From DASQGA01 sp035535315 (GTDB lineage Bacteria > Actinomycetota > Thermoleophilia > Gaiellales > Gaiellaceae): a stretch of 5,947 bases of DNA. Shown one piece after another: positions 1 through 5,927 of this stretch. The notes under the pieces were generated by a model. That model did not search any database and was not told the origin of the DNA. It saw only the letters and a list, made by a program, of their open reading frames with translations. Position numbers and translations under genes: made by a program. Location: positions 1 through 5,947 of the forward strand of contig DATLQD010000091.1 in assembly GCA_035535315.1 (NCBI GenBank), in the 5' to 3' direction. Within the stretch, counting starts at the first letter, position 1, and each line of letters starts with the position of its first letter.

Positions 1-471
1 GTCACTCCCTCGGAAGGAAGCCTTGAAGCCCTCGGGGTCGGCCGTGACCGTGTCACAGCATTGATCCCAGTTGATCAGGCGGATCTCAACGTCTGGGGAC
101 AGAGCGAGCGTGTGCACCGTCGGGTCGTCGTTGACCTTGTAGGAATCGTTGGCAACGGGCACCTCGTCGCCGTGCGCTGCGGCGGCGCGGTTGGCTTCCT
201 CGCCGGTCAGTAGGTCGGCCGGGTCGAAGACGATCGTTCCGGGGGAGGTCTGGAGCTCGACCGACTTGATGAGGCCGAACTGCCGCCCGTCCTGCAGCTC
301 CGGCGCCGGTGAGGACGAGGCCTGGCTCGTGCCGTCGCGCAGCGGCTCCGGCGCCGGTGAGGCCGAGGCCCGGCTCGGGCCGCCGCGCACGGCGATCCCG
401 ACCCCGACCGCGACGACCGAAATGACGAGGACGAGTGCGAGAAGAAGAGAGCGCTTGTCGAGCCTAAGCAT
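1..471 (-). CDS. Secreted or membrane-anchored protein of unknown function, partial (C-terminus beyond left edge)
   Basis: An open frame without stops runs from ATG at 471 to the window edge (157 codons seen). A Shine-Dalgarno GGAGG lies at 480-476, four bases before the ATG, which fixes the start. Residues 1-7 are basic (MLRLDKR) and residues 8-28 form a hydrophobic segment: a signal peptide or N-terminal anchor. There is no lipobox cysteine; cleavage near ASA (35-37) is possible. A low-complexity Ala/Ser/Pro linker (about 32-60) contains two 16-residue repeats ending in SPAPE. From residue 62 a folded domain begins, with GRQFGLIKSVEL, LLTGEEANRAAAAHGDE (88-104), YKVNDDP and a CC pair at 138-139. 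I recognise this domain only as one common in hypothetical proteins of Thermoleophilia-like actinobacteria; no function is known to me. It is transcribed divergently from the FHA/kinase pair. The reality of the gene is well supported; its role is open. Confidence 0.85.
   Translation of the reverse strand, partial: MLRLDKRSLLLALVLVISVVAVGVGIAVRGGPSRASASPAPEPLRDGTSQASSSPAPELQDGRQFGLIKSVELQTSPGTIVFDPADLLTGEEANRAAAAHGDEVPVANDSYKVNDDPTVHTLALSPDVEIRLINWDQCCDTVTADPEGFKASFRGSD
298..393 (-). repeat. 48-bp tandem duplication inside the linker of the secreted protein
   Basis: Two adjacent copies, 298-345 and 346-393, each begin with CTCCGGCGCCGGTGAGG on the plus strand and differ at only a few positions. 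The period is 48 bp (16 codons), so the frame is kept. On the minus strand they encode two similar peptides, each ending in SPAPE, in the linker between the hydrophobic N-terminus and the folded domain. Confidence 0.8.
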
Positions 472-575
472 GATTCCTCCATTCGTGGGGTGTAGCCTTG
501 GTCTCCCTGCGAGTCTGAGTGTGTGAACGACGCCGATCCATGGACGCGAGATAGGGGATCAATTGAACTTCGCTC
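472..575. promoter_or_regulatory. Divergent intergenic region between the secreted-protein gene and the FHA/kinase operon
   Basis: This 104-bp gap separates two genes read in opposite directions and must hold the promoters of both. The only clear signal is the GGAGG ribosome site for the leftward gene (480-476). I could not find a convincing -35/-10 pair on either strand. An AT-richer patch (ATCAATTGAACTT, about 558-570) lies just before the rightward start. Confidence 0.5.
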
Positions 576-1343
576 GTGGCCTCCTCTGAGCTAGGGCACA
601 GCCTTCGAGCGGAAGTGGTCGTCCTCGCCCCCGACCGCTCGGAACTCGCGCGCATTGGGCTGTCCGGCAGCCATGTGAGCGTTGGTCGCCTTCCCGAGGC
701 GAACGACATCGCTCTGCAGCCTGACCCCGAGCTCCTGGTCACTCGTGCGGCCCACTGCACGCTTGAGCGCGAGGGCAGTCGTTGGTTCGTTCTGGACGGC
801 GGCAGCGTTAACGGGACGTTCCTCCGGCGAGGCGGCAGCCTGCAGCGTGTGATTGGGCGCACACTGCTCCACGACGGTGACGGCGTCTGCGTGCTCGGCT
901 CAATCACGGAGGCGGACGAGCGACGATTCTTCGAGCTCGCGTTCCATTCAATTGGAGACTCACAAGCCACTCGGGCCGTAGTCGGAGGGGCCGCTCCGAA
1001 CCAGGAGACACGTGATTGCCTCAGCTATGACACGCACGAGGCTCGTCTCGTCCTCGTCCGCGGAGACGAGCGGCATGAGATTCCGATCCGCGCGCAGGCG
1101 CACCGGCTCGTGCGCTACATGGTCGAGCGAAACGCTGCCGCCGGGGGCTCGCCGACGCTCTGCACACACGATGAGCTGATGCACGCCGTGTGGGAGAACG
1201 AGCCCATGCACAACCGGGTCGAGCTGGCGCGGCTCGTCTGGGAGCTACGCCGGAAGCTGGAGCGCTTCAACGCGCGAGATCTGATCGAAAACGAGCGTCG
1301 GCTTGGGTACCGCCTGCGGACGTGCCCGCAACCGCATGACTGA
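576..1343 (+). CDS. FHA domain and winged-helix DNA-binding regulator
   Basis: A predicted cytoplasmic regulator of 255 aa. Residues about 12-110 form an FHA phosphothreonine-binding domain: GR at 37-38, His60, and GSVNGT at 76-81. Residues about 150-250 resemble an OmpR/trans_reg_C-type winged helix: THDELMHAVW (197-206), a basic recognition helix ELARLVWELRRKLER (216-230) and a wing ENERRLGYRL (238-247). The start is GTG at 576. An in-frame TGA at 564-566 rules out any earlier start, and no strong ribosome site is visible. The gene overlaps the kinase gene by 8 bp, so the two are probably translationally coupled. The likely inference is that FHA binding to a phosphothreonine, on the kinase or another substrate, controls DNA binding. 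The Ser of the usual FHA S-x-x-H motif is Arg57 here (or displaced to Thr56), so phosphopeptide binding may differ from canonical domains. Confidence 0.92.
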   Translation: MASSELGHSLRAEVVVLAPDRSELARIGLSGSHVSVGRLPEANDIALQPDPELLVTRAAHCTLEREGSRWFVLDGGSVNGTFLRRGGSLQRVIGRTLLHDGDGVCVLGSITEADERRFFELAFHSIGDSQATRAVVGGAAPNQETRDCLSYDTHEARLVLVRGDERHEIPIRAQAHRLVRYMVERNAAAGGSPTLCTHDELMHAVWENEPMHNRVELARLVWELRRKLERFNARDLIENERRLGYRLRTCPQPHD

Positions 1344-2850
1344 TCGTCTGGCGCCCGGGGTGGGCGAGGTGTTCGGCGAATACGTCATCGAGTCGCTGCT
1401 CGGCCGTGGGGGGATGGGCGCGGTTTACGTGGCAAGCCACGAGCGCCTCACGCGCAAGGTCGCCCTCAAGGTGATCACTCCGGAGCTCGCGTTGGACGAC
1501 GAGTTTCGTGAGCGGTTTCTGCGCGAGTCCCAGCTCGCCGCCTCGCTCGACCATCCGAACGTGATCCCGATCTACGACGCCGACGAGGCCGATGGCCTTC
1601 TCTACCTAGCTATGCGCTATGTGATCGGACGGAGCCTGCAAGCGCTGCTCAGAGCGCGGGGAGCGCTGTCACCGGTAGAGACACTAAGGATCGCCGAGCA
1701 AATCGGCAGCGCGCTCGACTGCGCGCATCAAGCCAGCCTCGTTCATCGCGACCTCAAGCCGGCGAATATTCTCGTCGCCGAGCCAAGCGAACACGTTTAC
1801 CTCTGCGACTTCGGCCTCGCGAAGCGCACGAGCTCCGCGGGGATGACCCAGACGGGCGTGTTCCTCGGCACCGTCGAGTACTGCAGCCCCGAGCAAGTCC
1901 AGGGTCAACCCCTCGACGGGCGCGCGGATGTCTACTCCCTTGGTTGTGTCCTCTTTCATTGCCTCGCCGGACAGGCGCCGTACAAGCGAGAGACCGACTT
2001 TGCAACGCTCCAAGCGCATCTCCTCGATCAACCACCGGCACCGTCTGGCCTCCGCCCCGATCTGCCTAGATCGCTCGACGGGGTCATCGCGACCGCGATG
2101 GCGAAAAACCCGGATGATCGGTACCCGACGGCGGGGGCGCTTGCCTCCGCCTTCAAGAAGGCCCTTGCCGAGGCAACTGCGTCCGCGGCCGATGCGACCC
2201 GCGTCGCACCCCTGGCGCCCGCCCCGACGGAGCCCGGCTCCAAGCTTGACGGGACGGTCGTCACGACGCACGTCCAGAGCCACCGTGGACGGCACAGCCT
2301 CTTGATCGCCGTCCTGATCCTAGTTGCCGCTCTTGGCGTGACCGCCGCCGCAGTGATCGCCCTAGCTGGTTCGGACGGCGGGTCGAACACCGACACGGCC
2401 AGGCTCCGGACGTTCGTGGATCGAATCGAGAATGTGCTCGAGCAGTCAGCGGCGGGGCGGGACGAGATCGACAGCGCACTCAAGGCCGGTGTCAACTGTT
2501 CGATCTCTCCGCAGGAGGCAGGGCAGCGGATCGACAGCGTGGCCGACAACCGCCAGAGCATCCTGCAGCAACTCGGCAGCCTCCAGACCCCAACGCGAGA
2601 GGCAGACGACGTCGTCACGCTCCTGCAGCAGGCGCTACAGCACTCGATCGAGGCCGACCGACACTACCGAGACGGCTTCTTCAGCGCGGTCGAGCCCAAG
2701 AGGGACTGCCCGCTGCCGCCGAACCCGAACTTCCGGCTCGCCGCAGAGTCCGATACACGGGCGACGGCAGCAAAGAACCGCTTCGTCGCGGCCTTCGACC
2801 CGCTCGCGCAGCGGTTCCATCGTCGGACCTGGTCTGTGAGCGAGATCTGA
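1336..2850 (+). CDS. Transmembrane Ser/Thr protein kinase (PknB-like catalytic domain, novel extracellular domain)
   Basis: A 504-aa membrane kinase that should phosphorylate Ser/Thr on cytoplasmic proteins. All catalytic elements are present: Gly loop GRGGMGAV (23-30), VALK with Lys45, helix-C Glu64, HRDLKPAN (137-144, catalytic Asp139), DFG (158-160), GTVEYCSPE as the P+1/APE region (178-186), DVYSLG (198-203) and Arg262. A Pro/Ala-rich juxtamembrane stretch follows (about 280-315). One transmembrane helix (321-344) then leads to a 160-residue extracytoplasmic domain, rich in predicted helix and without PASTA repeats. This domain holds only two cysteines (388 and 458), which could form a disulfide. 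ATG 1336 is preferred over an in-frame GTG at 1303 because it sits in the ATGACTGA overlap with the upstream gene and matches the usual short N-terminus. The signal it senses is unknown; the FHA protein is the obvious partner. Confidence 0.96.
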   Translation: MTDRLAPGVGEVFGEYVIESLLGRGGMGAVYVASHERLTRKVALKVITPELALDDEFRERFLRESQLAASLDHPNVIPIYDADEADGLLYLAMRYVIGRSLQALLRARGALSPVETLRIAEQIGSALDCAHQASLVHRDLKPANILVAEPSEHVYLCDFGLAKRTSSAGMTQTGVFLGTVEYCSPEQVQGQPLDGRADVYSLGCVLFHCLAGQAPYKRETDFATLQAHLLDQPPAPSGLRPDLPRSLDGVIATAMAKNPDDRYPTAGALASAFKKALAEATASAADATRVAPLAPAPTEPGSKLDGTVVTTHVQSHRGRHSLLIAVLILVAALGVTAAAVIALAGSDGGSNTDTARLRTFVDRIENVLEQSAAGRDEIDSALKAGVNCSISPQEAGQRIDSVADNRQSILQQLGSLQTPTREADDVVTLLQQALQHSIEADRHYRDGFFSAVEPKRDCPLPPNPNFRLAAESDTRATAAKNRFVAAFDPLAQRFHRRTWSVSEI

Positions 2851-2861
2851 GGGGTGGAAGT

Positions 2862-2878
2862 CCGGCGGCACTCGCCGG
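2862..2878 (+). terminator. Possible GC hairpin just after the kinase gene
   Basis: CCGGCG (2862-2867) and CGCCGG (2873-2878) form a perfect 6-bp GC stem with a 5-base loop, 12 bases after the kinase stop. There is no following T run, so as an intrinsic terminator it would be atypical. In such GC-rich DNA, chance is a real alternative. Confidence 0.3.
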
Positions 2879-2995
2879 GTGGAACGGTTGTGGCACGCAG
2901 CTTTTGGCGATCCGACGGCGGCGACTTCGGCCCTCGGCGGACAACCACTACCGCGGTTCGAGTCGCGATGAGTTTGCTCCCCGGCTGCAAGTCCA

Positions 2996-3022
2996 TTTAC
3001 GTGAAGAAAGCTCAGGTACGAT
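2996..3022 (+). promoter_or_regulatory. Candidate promoter for the Hcp gene
   Basis: TTTACG (2996-3001, 4 of 6 to TTGACA) and TACGAT (3017-3022, 4 of 6 to TATAAT) are separated by 15 bases. They lie in the only AT-richer part of the 202-bp gap (2851-3052) before the Hcp gene. Transcription would begin near 3029, giving a short leader that includes the ribosome site. The spacer is shorter than ideal, so this is tentative. Apart from this and the hairpin at 2862-2878, I see nothing else in that gap. Confidence 0.3.
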
Positions 3023-3052
3023 CGGCTCGAGCGGGTCCGGGAGGGAGACGCG

Positions 3053-3538
3053 ATGGCAGCGGTCGACTATTTCATCAAGTTCGACGGCATCAAGGGCGAG
3101 AGCGCCGATGCCAAGCACAAGGATGAGATCGACGTCGAGGCGTGGAGCTGGGGCGAGACCCACGCCGGTGCCGGCCCGTCGGGTGGCGGCGGCGGAGCCG
3201 GCAAGGTCTCGATGCAGGACTTCCATTTCGTGATGGGCCTGAACAGGGCGAGCATCGGTCTCATGAAGGCCTGCGCTACGGGGCAGCACATCAAGATGGC
3301 CACGCTCTCGGCCCGCAAGGCCGGCAAGGGCCAGCAGGAATACCTGACGTTCAAGTTTCACGACGTCCTCGTCAGCTCATTTCAGACGAGCGGATCCGAG
3401 GACGCATTCGTTCCGACCGATTCGGTGTCGTTCAACTTCGCCAAGCTCGAGGTCGAGTACAAACCGCAGAAGGCCGACGGCTCCTTGGGGTCGGCCGTCG
3501 AGTTCAGGTACGACCTGAAGACGAACAAGACCCTCTAG
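3053..3538 (+). CDS. hcp: Hcp-family (type VI secretion tube-like) protein
   Basis: A 161-aa protein of the Hcp1 family (PF05638), whose members form hexameric rings that stack into the inner tube of type VI secretion systems and travel with effectors. Family signatures run along the whole length: FIKFDGIKGES (7-17), DEIDVEAWSWGE (24-35), LMKACATGQHIKMATL (70-85), YLTFKFHDVLVSSFQTSGS (97-115) and VSFNFAKLEVEYKPQ (125-139). A Gly-rich stretch (39-50) sits where Hcp has a variable loop. There is no signal peptide or extra C-terminal effector domain, and the length is normal for the family. A ribosome site GGGAGGGAG (3039-3047) precedes the ATG. No sheath, baseplate, ClpV or VgrG gene is in the window, and a monoderm host would not be expected to carry a classical T6SS. 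It may therefore work alone or in another contractile or secretion apparatus. The family call is strong; the function is not. Confidence 0.93.
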   Translation: MAAVDYFIKFDGIKGESADAKHKDEIDVEAWSWGETHAGAGPSGGGGGAGKVSMQDFHFVMGLNRASIGLMKACATGQHIKMATLSARKAGKGQQEYLTFKFHDVLVSSFQTSGSEDAFVPTDSVSFNFAKLEVEYKPQKADGSLGSAVEFRYDLKTNKTL

Positions 3539-3544
3539 CGCGAA

Positions 3545-3559
3545 TCGACCGAGCGTCGA
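3545..3559. repeat. Short inverted repeat in the Hcp-methyltransferase gap
   Basis: TCGAC (3545-3549) and GTCGA (3555-3559) flank a 5-base spacer within the 24-bp gap, ending just before the GTG of the methyltransferase gene. The stem is only 5 bp and has no T run. It could weaken read-through or mask the start region, or be chance. Confidence 0.25.
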
Positions 3560-3562
3560 GCC

Positions 3563-5056
3563 GTGGAGCCAGTCCGCGCCGTCCCCCCTCCCGGGCGCCC
3601 CGACCCGCCGCGCGCGGAGAGCCTGCAAGCGGCGGTCGAGCTCGTCCGGCTGCTTCGGGATGCCGGCTACGAGCCGGACCGGATCCAGCAGCGGCTCGCG
3701 ACCGGCGACCAGCTCCTCGCGCGCTCGCCGGAGTTGCCGTCGTACCTGCGACGGCTCGGCGACGAGGACGAGCTGGCCGTGCTTCTCCGACTCTTTCTGC
3801 TCGGCGTTCCCGTCACACACCTGCGCCTCGATGAGCTCGTGGGCGCGCAGCTGCAGGCGCGCCTCGCGCGAGCCGGGCTTCTCGTCCACGACGCCGAGGT
3901 CGTGCACGGGGCGGCGCGCCTCGTCCCTCACGACGAGCTGCTGATCGCGTCCGATCATGCGGGCGCGGCGGAAGCGCACGCCGACCATGTGCCGGGCGTG
4001 CACCGCCCGTCCGTCGCTCTCGCTCACCTGACCGTTCGCGGCGAGGGTGAGCGTGCCCTCGACCTCTGCACCGGTAACGGGATCCAGGCGATCCTGCTCG
4101 CCGCGCACGCCGAGCGCGTGGTCGCGACGGACGTGAACGAGAGGGCGCTCGCCTACGCGGCGTTCAACGCAGCGCTCAACGGCGTCGACAACCTCGAGAC
4201 GCGATCCGGCAGCTTCTTCGAGCCGGTCGAGGGCGAGCAGTTCGACCTCGTCGTCGCCAACCCGCCGTACGTCGTCTCGCCCGAGAGCGCGTATCTGTTC
4301 CGGGACAGCGGCATGCCCGGCGACGCCGTCTCGGAACACGTCGTGCGGGCCACACCGCCCGCGCTCGCGCCGGGCGGGTTCGCCTGCCTCCTGATCGCGT
4401 GGGCACTCGATCCGGACGACCCTGCCGAGCGTCCGCGGAGCTGGCTGGAAGGCTCGGGGTGCGACGCGTTCCTGCTCCACACCTCGACGGACGACCCGAT
4501 CGAGACCGCGACGGTGTGGAATCGCGATCTCCTCGACCGGCCCGAGGCCTACGCCGAGGCGCTCGATCGCTGGCTCGCGTACTACCGGGAGCTCGAAATC
4601 GAGCAGCTCGGCTATGCGTGCCTCATCCTTCGCAAGCGGAGCGACGGCCGGGACGGCTGGCTGGAGGCGCAGCAGCTTCCCCGGGCGGCGCTTCGCCCAG
4701 CGGGGCGACACGTGAGGAAGCTCTTCGAGACGCGCGACCGGATGTCCGAGATCGACTCGGACAGCGTCCTCCTCGACCGGCGACTACGCGTCGTCGACGA
4801 CGCCGTCGTCACCCAGGACACGCGCTTCGCGGGAGGCCGCTGGCATGCGGAGAACCTGACCCTCCGGCTCGAGAACGGGTTGCCCTTCTCCGCAGAGCTC
4901 GATCCACCCACGGCGCGACTGATCCGGGGGCTCGACGGCTCGAGGACGCTGCACGAGGCGCTGGCGGCGGCCGTAGACAGCGACGCCGAGCAGGAGACAG
5001 GTCTTGCTCTTGCTCGCCGGATGCTCGAGATCGGCTTCCTCGAGCTAGGCGAGTGA
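3563..5056 (+). CDS. Class I SAM-dependent methyltransferase with NPPY motif (PrmC/HemK-like core, ~500 aa)
   Basis: A 497-aa cytoplasmic methyltransferase. Residues about 17-130 form a helical N-terminal domain, as in the long actinobacterial methyltransferases of this type. The catalytic Rossmann domain follows: SAM-binding motif I ALDLCTGNGIQA (165-176), the acidic residue after strand 2 in VVATDVN (Asp190) and NPPY (233-236). NPPY is the motif of enzymes that methylate a planar amide or amine nitrogen, such as glutamine in release factors or adenine/guanine bases. The C-terminal part (about 390-497) adds a domain ending in LIRGLDGSRTLHEAL and RRMLEIGFLEL, like a small winged-helix or PqqD-like fold. 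At 497 aa it is much longer than PrmC (about 280 aa), so it is probably not the housekeeping release-factor enzyme; the substrate is unknown. GTG 3563 gives the full N-terminal domain, but the ribosome site is weak. It follows the Hcp gene by 24 bp and may be co-transcribed. Confidence 0.94.
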   Translation: MEPVRAVPPPGRPDPPRAESLQAAVELVRLLRDAGYEPDRIQQRLATGDQLLARSPELPSYLRRLGDEDELAVLLRLFLLGVPVTHLRLDELVGAQLQARLARAGLLVHDAEVVHGAARLVPHDELLIASDHAGAAEAHADHVPGVHRPSVALAHLTVRGEGERALDLCTGNGIQAILLAAHAERVVATDVNERALAYAAFNAALNGVDNLETRSGSFFEPVEGEQFDLVVANPPYVVSPESAYLFRDSGMPGDAVSEHVVRATPPALAPGGFACLLIAWALDPDDPAERPRSWLEGSGCDAFLLHTSTDDPIETATVWNRDLLDRPEAYAEALDRWLAYYRELEIEQLGYACLILRKRSDGRDGWLEAQQLPRAALRPAGRHVRKLFETRDRMSEIDSDSVLLDRRLRVVDDAVVTQDTRFAGGRWHAENLTLRLENGLPFSAELDPPTARLIRGLDGSRTLHEALAAAVDSDAEQETGLALARRMLEIGFLELGE

Positions 5057-5120
5057 GCGCTGATCCTTCCAGACTCGCGGAAACTCCCACTAGCCAGCGG
5101 CCCGAAGCCGATCCACCCCT

Positions 5121-5150
5121 CGCGCCGCGCGTCCTCAGTACGCGCGCGCG
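5121..5150. terminator. Candidate bidirectional terminator hairpin between convergent genes
   Basis: CGCGCGT (5126-5132) pairs perfectly with ACGCGCG (5140-5146) around a 7-base loop. Allowing one bulged C at 5125 extends the stem by four pairs (5121-5124 with 5147-5150). It lies in the 151-bp gap between the ends of the methyltransferase and the leftward selenoprotein gene, where a terminator for both would be expected. Neither side has a T run, so termination strength is uncertain. Confidence 0.45.
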
Positions 5151-5207
5151 TGGACGAATGCTCCCTTTAGGACGACGGCCGCACTGACTCGGTACAGCGG
5201 TTGCCTC

Positions 5208-5927
5208 TCAGGCCACGACGACTGCGATCTCGCGCTCGATTGCGCGCTGGAGTGCTTCCGGCTTGAACCCGAATGGCCCTTCGTCGCCCTGAAACGCGAT
5301 CGTCCCGCTGCGCCGGATCAGGTAGAGCCGATCGGGCCAGCCACCGTACGCTGAGGCGACGGCATTGTCGACGCCGTCGACAACCATCTCCATCCGCAGC
5401 CGAAGGCTGACCGCGCACGTCGATGCGACTGCCCGGCGCTCCTCGTCGGTCCTCGGCTCATGAACGACCAACCCCGATCGGCGATTTTCCGGGATGATCC
5501 AGCCGTCCTCCGGGTGCGCCTCGCGGATGTAGACAACCACAAAGTGGACGCTGTCGCCGTACCGCCCAGCCAGCTCCTCCAGCGCCCCAACCTGGGCGCG
5601 GAAAGGCGGTCAGGTGTACGAACCGAAGATCAACGCCACAGGCCGCTCCGCCAGGAGGGAGCCGAGGCGTAGCGTGCCATCACCGTCCAGGCAGGGCAAC
5701 TCGAAGTCGGGGGCGCGGTCGCCCTCGGCAACCTTTGGCGTCATAAGGTCACGGTAGTCCGGGCTCGCGACCACGTCCTGCAGTGTCAACGGCGAGTCCT
5801 TCGGCGCGTTGCTCCGGCCATGCCGGAGCATCGAAGCCACCATGCTGGGAAGAGACCACGGCCGGTCGACAGGGCTACCTCGCGAGACGGTCCGCATATA
5901 TCCAATGAGGTCCCGTGGGCTGGGCAC
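5208..5927 (-). CDS. Iodothyronine deiodinase-like selenoprotein with in-frame UGA (Sec106)
   Basis: Read as one frame through the TGA at 5612-5610, this gives a 239-residue thioredoxin-fold protein with selenocysteine at 106. The redoxin domain starts at APDFELPCLDG (72-82). The active site is ALIFGSYT-U-PPFR, matching FGSxTUPPF of vertebrate deiodinases. Similarity continues after the UGA: VVYIREAHPEDGW (131-143; deiodinases have VYIEEAH then DGW), MVVDGVDNAVASAYG (181-195), then PDRLYLI and GTIAFQGDEGPFGF (208-221), in the same order as in animal enzymes. There is no transmembrane helix, so it is probably soluble. It likely acts as a selenol redox enzyme; dehalogenation is possible but unproven. 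The start is uncertain: GTG 5927 is used, ATG 5897 is in frame, and the frame stays open to the right edge, so the gene could begin outside. Requires SelA/B/C/D elsewhere in the genome. A Cys-to-stop mutation or sequencing error is the main alternative, made less likely by the hairpin after the UGA. Confidence 0.88.
5576..5605 (-). promoter_or_regulatory. Candidate bacterial SECIS element
   Basis: On the mRNA, bases 11-16 after the UGA (GCGCCC) pair with bases 23-28 (GGGCGC), closing a 6-base loop AGGUUG (5593-5588). Below one C-U mismatch the stem continues for five more pairs, two of them G-U (bases 5-9 with 30-34). The loop GGU sits 18-20 bases after the UGA, inside the usual bacterial SECIS distance. 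It resembles the E. coli fdhF element, whose loop is AGGUCU about one base further on. It would be bound by SelB carrying Sec-tRNA. The hairpin lies within coding sequence, as bacterial elements do. Confidence 0.78.
5610..5612 (-). other. Recoded UGA codon (selenocysteine, residue 106)
   Basis: The minus-strand codon is TGA, flanked by GGT TCG TAC ACC before and CCG CCT TTC CGC after. The frame is the same on both sides, so no frameshift is involved. The position is the redox-active residue of the deiodinase/thioredoxin-like site, held by Sec in deiodinases and Cys in many relatives. Confidence 0.85.

Noticed and set aside
149..526. A 125-codon plus-strand open frame opposite the left-edge gene
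   Set aside because: Its composition is Ser/Arg/Pro low-complexity. The opposite strand has a good ribosome site, a signal-like N-terminus and a recognisable conserved domain.
1303..1335. GTG 1303 as the kinase start
   Set aside because: It would add 11 residues (MGTACGRARNR) outside the family pattern and deepen the overlap with the regulator gene; ATG 1336 fits better.
3053..3538. Evidence for a complete type VI or phage-tail-like locus
   Set aside because: Only Hcp is present; none of the other translated genes resembles sheath, spike, baseplate or ATPase proteins.
3377..4711. A 444-codon open frame on the minus strand, opposite the 3' end of hcp and most of the methyltransferase gene
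   Set aside because: It is an antisense shadow of GC-rich coding sequence. The protein is Arg/Glu/Val-rich with no recognisable domain, while the plus-strand frame has clear methyltransferase motifs.
4399..5187. A 262-codon plus-strand open frame overlapping the end of the methyltransferase gene
   Set aside because: It is a shifted-frame shadow with Arg/Ala/Pro-rich composition and no motif; the frame ending at 5056 contains the real protein.
5208..5540. A separate small gene starting at GTG 5540
   Set aside because: It begins in the middle of the thioredoxin-like fold, and the frame continues upstream without a shift through 23 sense codons to the TGA. Those codons encode conserved deiodinase-like sequence (PPFRAQ onward), so it is the second half of one gene.
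5610..5927. A truncated pseudogene of a redoxin
   Set aside because: A random nonsense mutation exactly at the catalytic residue, followed by intact homologous sequence and a SECIS-like hairpin at the right distance, is much less likely than Sec recoding. It is kept as the alternative explanation.
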